Part shown: in pieces, positions 1 through 9,301 of the stretch
How positions within the stretch are numbered: the stretch's first letter is position 1
Layout: the number at the start of each line of letters is the position of its first letter
DNA from: Cryobacterium psychrotolerans
GTDB taxonomy: Bacteria > Actinomycetota > Actinomycetes > Actinomycetales > Microbacteriaceae
Reading direction: 5' to 3'
Length of the DNA: 64,000 bases
Assembly (NCBI RefSeq): GCF_900101115.1
Contig: NZ_FNFU01000013.1
Location: 1 to 64,000 of the forward strand
Notes under the pieces: generated by a model
What the model saw: the letters and a program-made list of their open reading frames with translations, nothing else
The model's database searches: none
What the model was told of the DNA's origin: nothing
Made by a program: the position numbers and the translations under genes

Positions 1-4
1 TCCG

Positions 5-1510
5 CTAGTCGTTCTGGGGGAAGCCCAGGTTGATGCCGCCGTGGCTCGGGTCGAGCCAGCGGCTGGTCACGGCCTTCTCCCGGGTGTAAAAAGCGACCCC
101 GGCAGGGCCATAGGCCTTCGCGTCACCGAAGAGCGAGTTCTTCCAGCCACCGAAGGAGTGGTACGCCACCGGCACCGGGATCGGCACGTTGATGCCCACC
201 ATCCCGGCCTGCACCTCGTTCTGGAAACGGCGGGCCGCCCCGCCGTCGTTGGTGAAGATCGCCGTGCCGTTGCCGTACTGGCTGCTGTTGATCAGGTCGA
301 GGCCCTCGGTGTACGTGGCGACGCGGACCACCGAGAGCACCGGGCCGAAGATCTCATCCTGGTACACGGCCGAGTCGGTACCGACCTTGTCGAACAGGGT
401 CGGGCCGAGCCAGAAACCGGATGCGTCCCCATCGACCTCGATGCCGCGACCGTCGACGACGACCTCGGCCCCGTCCGCGGCCGCAACGTCGATGTACGAG
501 GCGACCTTGTCGCGGTGCACCTTCGTGATCAGCGGGCCCATGTCGCAGCCGCGCATGCCGTCGCCGACCTTGAGGCCCTTCATCCGCTCGGTGATCTTCG
601 CGATCAGCTCGTCCGCGACGGGCTCGACGGCCACGATCACGCTGATCGCCATGCACCGCTCACCGGCCGAGCCGAACCCGGCGTTGACCGCCGCGTCCGC
701 GGCGAGGTCCAGGTCCGCGTCCGGCAGCACCAGCATGTGGTTCTTCGCCCCGCCGAGGGCCTGCACCCGCTTGCCGTGGAGCGCCGCGGTCTCGTAGATG
801 TACTTCGCGATCGGGGTCGACCCGACGAACGAAATCGCCTGCACGGCGGGGTTCACCAGCAGAGCGTCGACGGCCTCCTTGTCGCCGTGCACGACGTTCA
901 AAACACCGTCGGGCAGGCCCGCCTCGGTGAACAGGGCGGCCATCCAGTTCGACGCCGACGGGTCCTTCTCGCTGGGCTTGAGCACGACCGTGTTCCCGGC
1001 CGCGATCGCGATCGGGAAGTACCACAGCGGCACCATCGCCGGGAAATTGAACGGGCTGATGATGCCCACCACACCGAGGGCCTGCTTGAGCGTGTACACG
1101 TCAACACCCGTCGACACGTTCTCCGAGTAGTCGCCCTTCATCAGGTGCGGCATCCCGAGCGCGAACTCGACAACCTCCAGGCCCCTCGTGATCTCGCCGA
1201 GCGCATCCGCGCTCACCTTGCCGTGCTCGGCGGTGAGGATGTCGGCCAGCTCGCCCTTCCGGGCGTTGAGCAGCTCACGGAAATTGAACATGATGCTCTG
1301 GCGCTTGGCCTGCGAGGTGTCACGCCAGGCCGGGAAAGCGGCCAGGGCCGACGCAATCGCGACGTCGACGTCGGCCGTGCTGGCCAGGCTCACGTTTTTG
1401 GCGACCTGGCCCGTGGCCGGGTTGAACACCGGCGCGGTGCGGGTCGAGGTGCCGGCGGCGGCGGCCCCGTCGATCCAGTGGCTGATTGTGGGAATAGCGT
1501 TCATTGTCAT
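5..1510 (-). CDS. mmsA: CoA-acylating methylmalonate/malonate-semialdehyde dehydrogenase
   Basis: This 501-residue aldehyde dehydrogenase oxidatively decarboxylates (methyl)malonate semialdehyde to propionyl-CoA or acetyl-CoA with NAD+ and CoA. The N-terminal Rossmann part carries the FNFP motif (Asn about 155). The nucleophile is Cys286 in GERCMAIS. The usual aldehyde dehydrogenase general-base motif ELGG is replaced by ALGG, as is typical of the CoA-acylating MMSDH subgroup. It is the last gene of the pyrimidine operon, just after the class III aminotransferase, so its likely substrate is malonate semialdehyde from beta-alanine. Two ATGs (codons 1 and 3) could start it. The stop lies at the very edge of the window. 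Confidence 0.93.
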   Translation of the reverse strand: MTMNAIPTISHWIDGAAAAGTSTRTAPVFNPATGQVAKNVSLASTADVDVAIASALAAFPAWRDTSQAKRQSIMFNFRELLNARKGELADILTAEHGKVSADALGEITRGLEVVEFALGMPHLMKGDYSENVSTGVDVYTLKQALGVVGIISPFNFPAMVPLWYFPIAIAAGNTVVLKPSEKDPSASNWMAALFTEAGLPDGVLNVVHGDKEAVDALLVNPAVQAISFVGSTPIAKYIYETAALHGKRVQALGGAKNHMLVLPDADLDLAADAAVNAGFGSAGERCMAISVIVAVEPVADELIAKITERMKGLKVGDGMRGCDMGPLITKVHRDKVASYIDVAAADGAEVVVDGRGIEVDGDASGFWLGPTLFDKVGTDSAVYQDEIFGPVLSVVRVATYTEGLDLINSSQYGNGTAIFTNDGGAARRFQNEVQAGMVGINVPIPVPVAYHSFGGWKNSLFGDAKAYGPAGVAFYTREKAVTSRWLDPSHGGINLGFPQND

Positions 1511-1553
1511 CTGTCGATTCTGTCGGTGTTGTGGTTTGCGGGTGTCGCGGTGA

Positions 1554-1589
1554 TCGAGCTTGTCGAGATCAGGGTCTCGACAAGCTCGA
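1554..1589. repeat. Perfect inverted repeat between aminotransferase and mmsA
   Basis: The arms TCGAGCTTGTCGAGA and its exact complement (15 bp) flank a 6-base loop. The element lies in the 86-base gap between the aminotransferase stop and the mmsA start, both on the minus strand. It could form an mRNA stem that stabilises or terminates the upstream transcript. There is no U-tract. The motif looks like a dispersed genomic palindrome. Confidence 0.75.
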
Positions 1590-1596
1590 CCACCGA

Positions 1597-2946
1597 TCAG
1601 TTGAGCAGGTCGAGGCCGAGCACCTCGTCGTAGACGGCCAGGGCCTCGGCGACCTCGTCATCGGTCACCACGCAAGGCGGCACGACGTGGATGCGGTTGT
1701 CCGCGAGGAACGGCAGCAGGCCCCGGCCGAGCAGCTCCGCCTTGATCCGCCCCATCACCGCGCCGTTGAGCGGCTCCCGGGTCTCCCGGTCGGCGACGAG
1801 TTCGAGCGCCCAGAACACACCCTCACCGCGCACCTCACCGATGACCGGGTGCTTCGCCTGCAACTCGGCAAGCCCCGGCGCCAGCACATCGCGGCCGATC
1901 CGGGCCGCGTTCTCCACGATGCCCTCGTCCTCCATCGCGTCGAGCGCGGCCACGATGGACGCCATCGCCAGCGGGTGACCGCTGTAGGTCAACCCGCCCG
2001 GGAAGACGTTGGTGTCCCAGTCACGGGCGATGGAATCAGGGATGATCACACCGCCGGTGGGCACGTAACCGGAGTTGACGCCCTTGGCGAAGGTGATCAG
2101 GTCGGGCACGACGTCGTAGCCGTCGAACGCGAACCAGCGCCCGGTGCGCCCGAAGCCGCACATGACCTCGTCCAGGATGAGCATGATGCCGTAGCGGTCG
2201 CAGAGTTCGCGCACCCCGGCGAGGTAGCCGGGCGGCGGCGGCATCACGCCGGCCGTGCCGGGGATCGTCTCCAGGAGCACGGCGGCGATCGAGCTGGGAC
2301 CTTCGCTCTGGATGACCCGCTCGAGGTGGCGCAGCGCCCGCTCCGACTCCTGCTCGGGTGTGGCAGCCCAGAACTCGCTGCGGTAGAGATACGGGCCGAA
2401 AAAGTGCACGTGGCTCCGCGCGAATTCGTTCGGGATGCGGCGCCAGTCTCCGGTGGCCACGATCGCCGCGCCGGTGTTGCCGTGGTACGAGCGGTAGGTC
2501 GAGAGCACCTTGTCGCGACCGGTGTGCAGCCGGGCCATCCGCATGGCGTTCTCGTTGGCATCCGCGCCGCCGTTGGTGAAGAAGACCTTGCTGAAGCCCT
2601 CGGGGGCGCGGTCGACGATGCGCCGGGCAGCCTCGCCACGGGCGAGGTTCGCGGTCGACGGGGCGATCGTCGTGAGGGTGCTCGCCTGTTCGATGATTGC
2701 CCTGACGACGGCCGGATGCTGGTGGCCGATGTTGACGTTGACCAGCTGGCTCGAGAAATCCAGGTAGCTGCGCCCGTCGTGGTCCCAGACGCGGCTGCCG
2801 AGCCCCCCGGCGATGACGAGCGGCTTGAGTGCGGCCTGCGCCGACCAGGAGTGGAAGACGAAAGCGCGGTCGAGTTCGCTCGTGCGCTCATTCATTCCGG
2901 GTCCGGTGGCGCCGGGTCCGGTGGTGCGGTCAACGGTGTCAGTCAC
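1597..2946 (-). CDS. Class III aminotransferase (probable beta-alanine/omega-amino acid:pyruvate transaminase)
   Basis: This is a 449-residue PLP-dependent fold-type I transaminase. The PLP lysine is Lys288 in ITFAKGVNSG, and Asp259 in LILDEV contacts the pyridine nitrogen. The phosphate-binding region is FFTNGGADANENA near residue 122. With dihydropyrimidinase and beta-ureidopropionase upstream and semialdehyde dehydrogenase downstream, the predicted reaction is beta-alanine (or 3-aminoisobutyrate) to (methyl)malonate semialdehyde. Substrate is inferred from context. The first 20 residues are rich in Gly, Pro and Thr, so translation could also begin at Met18. Confidence 0.88.
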   Translation of the reverse strand: MTDTVDRTTGPGATGPGMNERTSELDRAFVFHSWSAQAALKPLVIAGGLGSRVWDHDGRSYLDFSSQLVNVNIGHQHPAVVRAIIEQASTLTTIAPSTANLARGEAARRIVDRAPEGFSKVFFTNGGADANENAMRMARLHTGRDKVLSTYRSYHGNTGAAIVATGDWRRIPNEFARSHVHFFGPYLYRSEFWAATPEQESERALRHLERVIQSEGPSSIAAVLLETIPGTAGVMPPPPGYLAGVRELCDRYGIMLILDEVMCGFGRTGRWFAFDGYDVVPDLITFAKGVNSGYVPTGGVIIPDSIARDWDTNVFPGGLTYSGHPLAMASIVAALDAMEDEGIVENAARIGRDVLAPGLAELQAKHPVIGEVRGEGVFWALELVADRETREPLNGAVMGRIKAELLGRGLLPFLADNRIHVVPPCVVTDDEVAEALAVYDEVLGLDLLN

Positions 2947-3007
2947 GGGTATCGCTTTCCTTCTGTGAATCCTGGTCGGGGGTGCGGGGGTTGGCGGTGC
3001 GGGGGTG

Positions 3008-3036
3008 GCCGGGTGGCCCGAAGTGGGCCACCCGGC
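3008..3036 (-). terminator. Hairpin after the ABC binding-protein gene
   Basis: A perfect 12-bp inverted repeat (arm GCCGGGTGGCCC, 5-base loop) lies 12 bases past the stop of the minus-strand binding-protein gene. It is GC-rich and lacks a U-run. It is probably a partial terminator or an mRNA 3' stabiliser inside the operon, which would let the binding protein accumulate over the genes behind it. Confidence 0.6.
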
Positions 3037-3047
3037 GGGGGACGGTG

Positions 3048-4202
3048 TTAGGCGCCGCCCTCCTTCAGGGTGACGGTGAGGGGCTTGAAGCCCTCGCCCT
3101 TGACGTCGACTCCATCTTTCTCCAGTTCGTCGAGCGCCTGCTGAACGTACGTGTTCGACCAGGCGGTCTTGGGCGGGTCGGAGGTGATGATGGTCGCGCC
3201 GGTCTCATTCTTGGTGTTCATCGCGATGTCGACGGTGTTCTGCCAGGCGCCTTCATCGATGATGCCGATGCCGTTGGTGGACGGCCAGATCAGCTTGTTG
3301 ACCTCGTTGGTCATCCAGAGCTGGTGGCTCTGGCCGAGCTGGGATCCCGCGGCCGTCACGATTCCCGCGGCGTCCTCGGCGTTCTCAGCGGCGAAGATCC
3401 AGCCCCGGATCGAGGCCTTGATGAACTTCACCGTGGTCTCGGCGTAGTCCTTGTCGGACTCGAGCAGGTCGGCGTTGGCCCAGATGGCATCCTGCAGCAT
3501 GGCGGTGCCTTCCTCGTTCCAGTCGATGACGTTGAGGTCTTCGGGCTGGTAGAGCTCGCCGGTCTTCGGGTTCTTCGTCTCGAGCACCTGCGCGTACTCG
3601 TTGTAGGTCATCGCCTGCGCGGCGTCGATGTCGCCGGAGAGGAAGCCGTTCATGTCGAACGCCTGCTGGATGAGCTTGATGTCGCCCACCTCGACGCCGG
3701 CCTTCTGCATGCCGGCGAAGAGCTCCCACTCGTTGCCGTAGCCCCAGCTGCCCACGTTCTTGCCCTTGAGGTCGGCGGCCGACTCGATGCCGGCGTCCTT
3801 GAAGGAGATCTGGGTGGTGGCGGAGCGCTCGAAGATCTGCGCGACGTTGGTGATGTTGGCACCCTGCTCGATCGAGCCGAGCACCTTGGGCACCCAGGAG
3901 ATGGCGAAGTCGGCGTCGCCGGAGGCGAGCACGTCCTGCGGAACGATGTCCGCCGCGCCCTCGGTGATGGTGACGTCGAGGCCCTCGTCCTCGTAGAAGC
4001 CCTGGTCGACCGCGGCGTAGTAGCCGGCGAACTGGGCCTGGGCGACCCACTGGAGCTGGAGGGTGACCGGCGTGAGCTCGCCTGCGCCATCCGTCGCCCC
4101 ATCGGTGCCGCCGTCGCCACCGGTGGTGCATCCGGTGAGGACAAGGGCGCTGGCTGCGGCCATGGCGCCGAACGTGCCGAGCCATCGTGTGCTGTGTTTC
4201 AT
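3048..4202 (-). CDS. ABC transporter substrate-binding lipoprotein, NMT1/THI5-like
   Basis: This 384-residue extracytoplasmic solute receptor has an N-terminal lipoprotein signal with lipobox LTGC (Cys25), followed by a short Gly/Thr/Asp linker. The mature part has the NMT1/THI5 (SsuA-like) pattern, including LQWVAQAQFAGYYAAVDQG and EDEGLDVTI. This family binds thiamine-precursor pyrimidines, riboflavin-type rings, alkanesulfonates or hydantoins. It lies directly behind its two permeases and ATPase in a pyrimidine-breakdown operon, so a uracil, dihydropyrimidine or hydantoin ligand is likely but inferred. The start has a GGAGG ribosome site 7 bases upstream. Confidence 0.9.
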   Translation of the reverse strand: MKHSTRWLGTFGAMAAASALVLTGCTTGGDGGTDGATDGAGELTPVTLQLQWVAQAQFAGYYAAVDQGFYEDEGLDVTITEGAADIVPQDVLASGDADFAISWVPKVLGSIEQGANITNVAQIFERSATTQISFKDAGIESAADLKGKNVGSWGYGNEWELFAGMQKAGVEVGDIKLIQQAFDMNGFLSGDIDAAQAMTYNEYAQVLETKNPKTGELYQPEDLNVIDWNEEGTAMLQDAIWANADLLESDKDYAETTVKFIKASIRGWIFAAENAEDAAGIVTAAGSQLGQSHQLWMTNEVNKLIWPSTNGIGIIDEGAWQNTVDIAMNTKNETGATIITSDPPKTAWSNTYVQQALDELEKDGVDVKGEGFKPLTVTLKEGGA

Positions 4203-4250
4203 GATTTCCTCCGGTTTCGCTGTGACTACTCAGGGTGGGGATGGGAACGA

Positions 4251-4269
4251 CCGGCCGCCTGGCGGCCGG
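4251..4269 (-). other. Short hairpin between permease and binding-protein genes
   Basis: The complementary arms CCGGCC and GGCCGG, extended by GCC/GGC, form a compact hairpin. It lies just after the permease stop and upstream of the binding-protein ribosome site. Such stems often protect or separate the mRNA of an abundant binding protein from the permease message. That role is inferred. Confidence 0.4.
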
Positions 4270-4273
4270 ACAC

Positions 4274-5053
4274 CTAGCCGGTGCTGCGGCGGCTGACCAG
4301 CTTCTCGAGGGCGAGCGCGGCGGAATAGAACAGGAGACCGAGCAGGATCGACCCGAGCACGTAGGCCCAGGCCAGCCCGTAATTGCTGCTCGAGGCCGAG
4401 GAGGTGATCGACTTGCCGAGGCCGCCGACCGGGCCGCCGAAGTACTCGGCGATCAGGGCGGAGATCACCGCGAGCGAGGACGCGATCCGCAGGCCCGTGA
4501 AGACGTAGGGCGTGGCCGTCGGCAGGGTGACGGTCTTCGTCGCCTGCCAACTGGATGCCGCGTACGAGCGCATCAGGTCGCGGTGCACCGGTCGCACCTG
4601 GCGGAGCCCCTTGAGGGTGTTGAAGTACACCGGCACGAACACCGCGAGCCCGGCGACGATCTGGCGGGCCGTTTCGGCGCCGGCGCCGAACATCGTGTAC
4701 AGCACGGGGGCGAGCGCCACGATCGGCACCACGGAGATCGATGCCACGATCGGGGCGCCCATCTCGTCGGACACGGGAACGAGCGCCGCGATGATCGCGG
4801 CCAGGATGCCGAGCACCGCGCCGACCAGCAGGCCGATCAGGGCGTTGCGGCCGGTGACGACCATGCCGTTGATGACGTTCTGCAGGTTGGCGGCGAACTC
4901 CTCGCCGATCAGGAAGGGCCCGGGCAGGATGAACGCCTTGATCTCGAACGCCACGACCGCCCACTGCCAAAGCAGGAGGGCGGCGACGCCGAACACGACC
5001 GGCGGCAGCGCCGTGCGCACGAATCCGGCCCCGCCCGGCTGCCCCTGGTTCAT
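4274..5053 (-). CDS. ABC transporter permease (BPD type, SsuC/ThiX-like)
   Basis: This is a 259-residue inner-membrane permease with about six hydrophobic segments. A cytoplasmic EAA-like loop near residues 155-185 (RSYAASSWQATKTVTLP...) docks on the ATPase. Its ATG overlaps the ATPase stop in an ATGA quartet at 5050-5053, which indicates translational coupling. It is the second of two different permeases in the operon, so the importer is probably a heterodimeric channel for the pyrimidine-type substrate. Confidence 0.9.
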   Translation of the reverse strand: MNQGQPGGAGFVRTALPPVVFGVAALLLWQWAVVAFEIKAFILPGPFLIGEEFAANLQNVINGMVVTGRNALIGLLVGAVLGILAAIIAALVPVSDEMGAPIVASISVVPIVALAPVLYTMFGAGAETARQIVAGLAVFVPVYFNTLKGLRQVRPVHRDLMRSYAASSWQATKTVTLPTATPYVFTGLRIASSLAVISALIAEYFGGPVGGLGKSITSSASSSNYGLAWAYVLGSILLGLLFYSAALALEKLVSRRSTG

Positions 5054-5883
5054 CGTGTCTCGACCCCGCGCGCGCCGGTGGGCGCCTCGCCGTGCAGCAG
5101 CTCGCGCACCTGGCTCACGGCGTGGAAGAACGCCTCGTCCTCGCGCAGGTTCTCGCCGCGCTCGGCCGTGTCGCCGAGGCCGACGCCGAGCACGTCGCGG
5201 ATGCGTCCGGGCCGCGGCGACATGACCACGACCCGGTCGGAGAGGAACACGGCCTCCGGGATGGAGTGCGTGACGAAGACGACGGCTGCACTGGTTTCGC
5301 CGCAGATCCGCACGAGCTCGTTCTGCATCCGCTCGCGGGTCATCTCGTCGAGCGCGCCGAAGGGTTCATCCATCAGCAGCAGGCTGGGGCTTTCGGCCAG
5401 CGCGCGGGCGATCGCCACTCGCTGCTGCATGCCGCCGGAGAGCTGGTCCGGGTAGTTGTCGGCGAAGTCGGACAGCCCGACGAGTTCGATCAGTTCGGCC
5501 GCCCGCGCCCGCCGGGCCGCCTTGCCGGCCCCGTGCAGTTCGAGCGGGAGCTCGATGTTGCCGGCCACCGTGCGCCAGGGCAGCAGGCCGGCCTGCTGGA
5601 AGGCGATGCCGTAGTCCTGGTCGATCCGCGCCTGCCTGGCCGGCTTGCCGAAGACCCGGATGCTGCCGGCCGTCGGGGTGTCGAGGTCGGCGATCAGCCG
5701 CAGGAGCGTGCTCTTGCCGCAGCCGCTCGGGCCGATCAGCGAGACGAATTCGCCGGGCGCGACGGTGAGGCTCACGTCGTCGAGGGCGGTGACGGATGCG
5801 CCCTTCCGGCCGGTGAAGACACGGCTGACGCCGCCCACGTCGACGGCGGGGGCGCGGCCGCCCGGGGAGGACTCCATGATCAT
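5050..5883 (-). CDS. ABC transporter ATP-binding protein
   Basis: This is a 277-residue nucleotide-binding subunit. Walker A is GPSGCGKST, the Q-loop is FQQAGLLPW, the signature is LSGGMQQRVAIARAL, and Walker B is LLLMDEPFGALD with a switch His in FVTHSIPEAV. It resembles SsuB/TauB/ThiY-partner ATPases. The start is ATG at 5881-5883, overlapping the preceding permease stop as ATGA. A second in-frame ATG lies two codons later. It energises uptake of the operon's pyrimidine or hydantoin-like ligand. Confidence 0.9.
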   Translation of the reverse strand: MIMESSPGGRAPAVDVGGVSRVFTGRKGASVTALDDVSLTVAPGEFVSLIGPSGCGKSTLLRLIADLDTPTAGSIRVFGKPARQARIDQDYGIAFQQAGLLPWRTVAGNIELPLELHGAGKAARRARAAELIELVGLSDFADNYPDQLSGGMQQRVAIARALAESPSLLLMDEPFGALDEMTRERMQNELVRICGETSAAVVFVTHSIPEAVFLSDRVVVMSPRPGRIRDVLGVGLGDTAERGENLREDEAFFHAVSQVRELLHGEAPTGARGVETR

Positions 5884-6827
5884 GCTGCGACCTCTCCCCT
5901 GCGGAAACGACGAAGGAACAGGCCGATGAGGCCCACGAAACCGGCGGCCAGGAGGCCGACGGCGATGGATCCGAAGATGGGCGCCCACGGTTTGCCCGGG
6001 TCGCCGCCGGCCGCACCGGCGTACTCGACGATCAGGCGCCCGATTCCGCCGCGCAGCCCGATCGACACCTCGGCGACCACGGTGCCGATGACGGCACTGG
6101 CCGCGGCCAGCCGCAGGGCGGGCAGCAGGTAGCCGACGCTCGCCGGCAGCCGGAGCCGCCAGAGCGTCTTCCACCAGCCCGCGGCGTAGCAGTGCATGAG
6201 GTCGACGTGGTTGGCGTCCGGGGAGGCGAGGCCGCGGAGCGCGCCGACCGACACCGGGAAGAACGCGAGGTAGGACGCGATCAGGGCGACCGACATCCAG
6301 CTTTCCCAGCTGAAGTCGCCGATCTCGATCTGCGACCCCCAGCGCCGGACCAGCGGGGCGAGGGCGATCAGCGGCACGGTCTGGCTGAGCACGATCCAGG
6401 GCAGGACCGCCGATTCGGCGAGCCGGAAGCGTTGCATGAGCAGCGCGAGCAGCAGGCCGACGGTGACCCCGACGAGCCAGCCGACCGCCGCGATCCCGAG
6501 CGTGAACATCGATCCCTGCAGCACGACGAGCCAGAGCGGCAGGGCTGCGGCCGCGCCGGTGACCGGTTCGAGAACCCGCTCGGCCATCACCCAGAGGTGC
6601 GGCATGGCGAGGTCGCTGGTGCGCGGCAGCAGGGTCGTGCCGCCCACGACGACCCCGTCCGCCGGGCCGAGCAGTTTGTAGAGCTCCCACAGGGCGGCGA
6701 GCACGACGAGGCCGAGCGCCCCGGTGACGATGCGCCGCAGCTGCACCTGCCCGCGGCGCGCCTGGCCGCGCGGGGCCCGGGTCTTCCCCGCTGCGGCAGG
6801 CTGGGCCGGCGGTGCCGTTCGGGTCAT
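5880..6827 (-). CDS. ABC transporter permease (BPD type)
   Basis: This 315-residue permease has a positively charged N-terminus of about 35 residues followed by roughly six to seven membrane segments and an EAA-type loop (HCYAAGWWKTLWRLRLP). It is longer than and different from the other permease in the operon. The ATG overlaps the stop of the upstream LLM oxidoreductase (ATGA at 6824-6827), and its own stop overlaps the ATPase start. All four transporter genes are therefore translated as a coupled chain. Confidence 0.9.
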   Translation of the reverse strand: MTRTAPPAQPAAAGKTRAPRGQARRGQVQLRRIVTGALGLVVLAALWELYKLLGPADGVVVGGTTLLPRTSDLAMPHLWVMAERVLEPVTGAAAALPLWLVVLQGSMFTLGIAAVGWLVGVTVGLLLALLMQRFRLAESAVLPWIVLSQTVPLIALAPLVRRWGSQIEIGDFSWESWMSVALIASYLAFFPVSVGALRGLASPDANHVDLMHCYAAGWWKTLWRLRLPASVGYLLPALRLAAASAVIGTVVAEVSIGLRGGIGRLIVEYAGAAGGDPGKPWAPIFGSIAVGLLAAGFVGLIGLFLRRFRRGEVAA

Positions 6828-7840
6828 GCCTTGGCCACGATGTGGTCGGCCATGGCCGTGATCACGGTCTCCCCGTAGACGCGCATCGTTTCTTCTTTGT
6901 TGTCGTGCTGGAGGTAGCCGGCGAACTGGTCAACGCCGATCTCCCGGAGCGCCTGGAGCTTCTCGATGTGGTCCCTGGCCGTGCCGAGCAGGCAGAACCG
7001 GTCCACGATCTCGTCCGGCACGAAGTCGGCGTGCACGTTGCCGGGGCGTCCGTGCAGGTTGTAGTCGTAGTCCTGGCGGCCGGCGATGTAGTCCGTCAGT
7101 GCCTTCGGGACGTGCGAGTCGGTGCCGTACTTCGCGACGATGTCGGCGACGTGATTGCCGACCATCCCGCCGAACCAGCGGCACTGGTTGCGCATGTGGT
7201 CCCAGTCCTCGCCGATGTACATCGGCGCCGCGACGCAGAATTTGATCGACAGCGGGTCCCGGCCGACGTTCGCCGCGGCATCCCGGACGGTCTTGATCAT
7301 CCAGGCGGCCACGTCGAGGTCGGCCATCTGCAGGATGAAGCCGTCGCCCACCTCGCCGGCGAGCTTGAGGGCCAGCGGGCCGTAGGCCGCCACCCACACG
7401 TCGAGGCTCGAGCCGCGGCTCCACGGGAACTGCAGGGTGGCGCCGTTGTATTCGACCGAGCGCGAGTTCGCCAGCTCGCGGATGACGTGGATCGACTCGC
7501 GGAGCGTCTTCAGCGTGGTGGGTTCGCCGTTGATCACCCGCACGGCCGAGTCGCCGCGGCCGATGCCGCAGATGGTGCGGTTGCCGTACATCTCGTTGAG
7601 CGTCGCGTAGGTCGACGCGGTCACCGTCCAGTCCCGCGTGCCTGGATTGGTGACCATGGGCCCGACGATGATCTTGTCGGTCTCGGCGAGGATCCGGCTG
7701 TAGATCACGTAGGGCTCCTGCCAGAGCAGGTGCGAGTCGAACGTCCAGACGTGGCTGAAGCCATGCGCCTCGGCGAGCTTGGCCAGCTGCACCGTCCGGG
7801 CGGACGGCGGGTTGGTCTGCAGAACTGCTCCGAAATCCAT
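6824..7840 (-). CDS. LLM-class F420-dependent oxidoreductase, TIGR03842-like
   Basis: This 338-residue luciferase-like TIM-barrel protein matches the pattern of LLM enzymes that use F420 or FMN, with motifs such as THVWTFDSH-like SHVWTFDSHLLW, GPMVTNPGTRDW and ICGIGRGDSAVR. It sits between dihydropyrimidinase and the transporter genes. The operon contains no preT/preA-type dihydropyrimidine dehydrogenase, so this enzyme is the only redox candidate for pyrimidine ring reduction or an equivalent step. That role is inferred. The F420 genes start about 4 kb away, which fits F420 use, but the cofactor cannot be proven from sequence. Confidence 0.85.
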   Translation of the reverse strand: MDFGAVLQTNPPSARTVQLAKLAEAHGFSHVWTFDSHLLWQEPYVIYSRILAETDKIIVGPMVTNPGTRDWTVTASTYATLNEMYGNRTICGIGRGDSAVRVINGEPTTLKTLRESIHVIRELANSRSVEYNGATLQFPWSRGSSLDVWVAAYGPLALKLAGEVGDGFILQMADLDVAAWMIKTVRDAAANVGRDPLSIKFCVAAPMYIGEDWDHMRNQCRWFGGMVGNHVADIVAKYGTDSHVPKALTDYIAGRQDYDYNLHGRPGNVHADFVPDEIVDRFCLLGTARDHIEKLQALREIGVDQFAGYLQHDNKEETMRVYGETVITAMADHIVAKA

Positions 7841-7851
7841 CTGTTTCCCGC

Positions 7852-9273
7852 CTAGATCAGGTACTGGCTCAGGCCGCGCTTGACGAACTGGCCGTCACCC
7901 TTGGCGCCGAGGTATTCGTTGTGGTCGATGACGACCTTGCCGCGGGAGAGCACGGTGTCGACGTGGCCGTCGATTTCGTAGCCCTCCCAGGCGGAGTGGT
8001 CCATGTTCATGTGGTGGGTCTTTTCGTAGCCGATCGACGTGTGGCCGTTGGGGTCGTAGATGACGATGTCGCCGTCGGCGCCGGGCTGGATGACGCCCTT
8101 CTTGCCGTAGAGGCCGAACATCCGCGCCGGGGTCGTCGAGGTGATCTCCACCCAGCGCTCCAGGGTGATGCGCCCGTTGACGACCCCCTGGTAGAGCAGG
8201 TCCATCCGGTGCTCGACCGAGCCGATGCCGTTGGGGATCTTGGAGAAGTTGCCGAGGCCGAGGTCCTTCTGGCCCTTCATGCAGAACGGGCAGTGGTCGG
8301 TGGAGACCATCTGGATGTCGTTGGTGCGCAGGCTCTGCCACATGTGGTCCTGGTGCCCCTCGGCCCGGGACCGCAGCGGCGTGGAACACACCCACTTCGC
8401 CCCCTCGAAGCCCGGCGCCCCGAGGTTCTCTTCGAGCGAGAGGTAGAGGTACTGCGGGCAGGTCTCCCCGAACACGTTCTGGCCGTTGTCGCGGGCCGCG
8501 GCGAGCTGCTCGACGGCCTGCCTGGCGCTCACGTGCACGACGTAAAGGGGAGCGCCGGTGAGGTTCGCGATCATGATCGCGCGGTGCGTGGCCTCCTCCT
8601 CCATCTGCCAGGCCCGGGCTACGCCGTGGTAGTACGGGTCGGTCTTGCCCTGGGCGAGCAGCTGCTCCACGAGCACGTCGATCGCCGGCCCGTTCTCGGC
8701 GTGCATCATGGTGATCAGGCCGGTGTCGGCGGACTTCTGCATGGCGCGCAGGATCTGCGCGTCATCGGAGTAGAAGACGCCGGGGTAGGCCATGAAGAGC
8801 TTGAAGCTCGACACGCCCTCGGCGAGCAGGCCGTCCATGGCCTGCAGGGAGTCGGCGTTGACGTCGCCGATGATCTGGTGGAACGCATAGTCGATCGCGC
8901 AGTTCCCGGCCGCCTTCTGGTGCCAGGTGGCCAGGCCGTCGAAGACCCGCTGGCCGTAGGTCTGCACCGCGAAGTCGATGATCGTGGTCGTCCCGCCCCA
9001 CGCCGCCGCCCGGGTGCCGGTTTCGAACGTGTCGGACGCCGCCGTGCCGCCGAAGGGCAGTTCCATGTGCGTGTGCGCGTCGATGCCGCCGGGGATGACA
9101 TACTTCCCGGTCGCGTCGATCACCCGGTCGACGCTCGCGGGAAGGTCGGTCCCGAGCAGGCGGGATCCGGGCTCCAGCACGGCGACGATGGTCTCGCCGT
9201 CGATCAGCACATCTGCCTTCGACCGGCCGGTCGCCGTCACGACGGTGCCGCCGGTGATGAGGGTTGTCGTCAT
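7852..9273 (-). CDS. hydA: Dihydropyrimidinase / D-hydantoinase
   Basis: This 473-residue cyclic amidohydrolase opens 5,6-dihydrouracil or hydantoin rings to N-carbamoyl-beta-alanine or N-carbamoyl amino acids. The binuclear metal site is complete: His67 and His69 (IDAHTHME), carboxylated Lys158 (FKLFMAYPG), His191 (MMHAENG), His247 (VVHVSA) and Asp326 (VSTDHCPF). Length is normal for the family. It is the second gene of the operon, 28 bases behind the beta-ureidopropionase gene that would process its product. Confidence 0.94.
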   Translation of the reverse strand: MTTTLITGGTVVTATGRSKADVLIDGETIVAVLEPGSRLLGTDLPASVDRVIDATGKYVIPGGIDAHTHMELPFGGTAASDTFETGTRAAAWGGTTTIIDFAVQTYGQRVFDGLATWHQKAAGNCAIDYAFHQIIGDVNADSLQAMDGLLAEGVSSFKLFMAYPGVFYSDDAQILRAMQKSADTGLITMMHAENGPAIDVLVEQLLAQGKTDPYYHGVARAWQMEEEATHRAIMIANLTGAPLYVVHVSARQAVEQLAAARDNGQNVFGETCPQYLYLSLEENLGAPGFEGAKWVCSTPLRSRAEGHQDHMWQSLRTNDIQMVSTDHCPFCMKGQKDLGLGNFSKIPNGIGSVEHRMDLLYQGVVNGRITLERWVEITSTTPARMFGLYGKKGVIQPGADGDIVIYDPNGHTSIGYEKTHHMNMDHSAWEGYEIDGHVDTVLSRGKVVIDHNEYLGAKGDGQFVKRGLSQYLI

Positions 9274-9301
9274 CTCTTGCTCCTCTTGGTGGAACCCGCG
9301 G

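Noticed and set aside
7852-9273. Second allantoinase
   Set aside because: Its loop motifs (TDHCPFCMKGQKD, HMELPFGGT) and the neighbouring amidase and aminotransferase fit dihydropyrimidinase/hydantoinase. The real allantoinase is at 42453.
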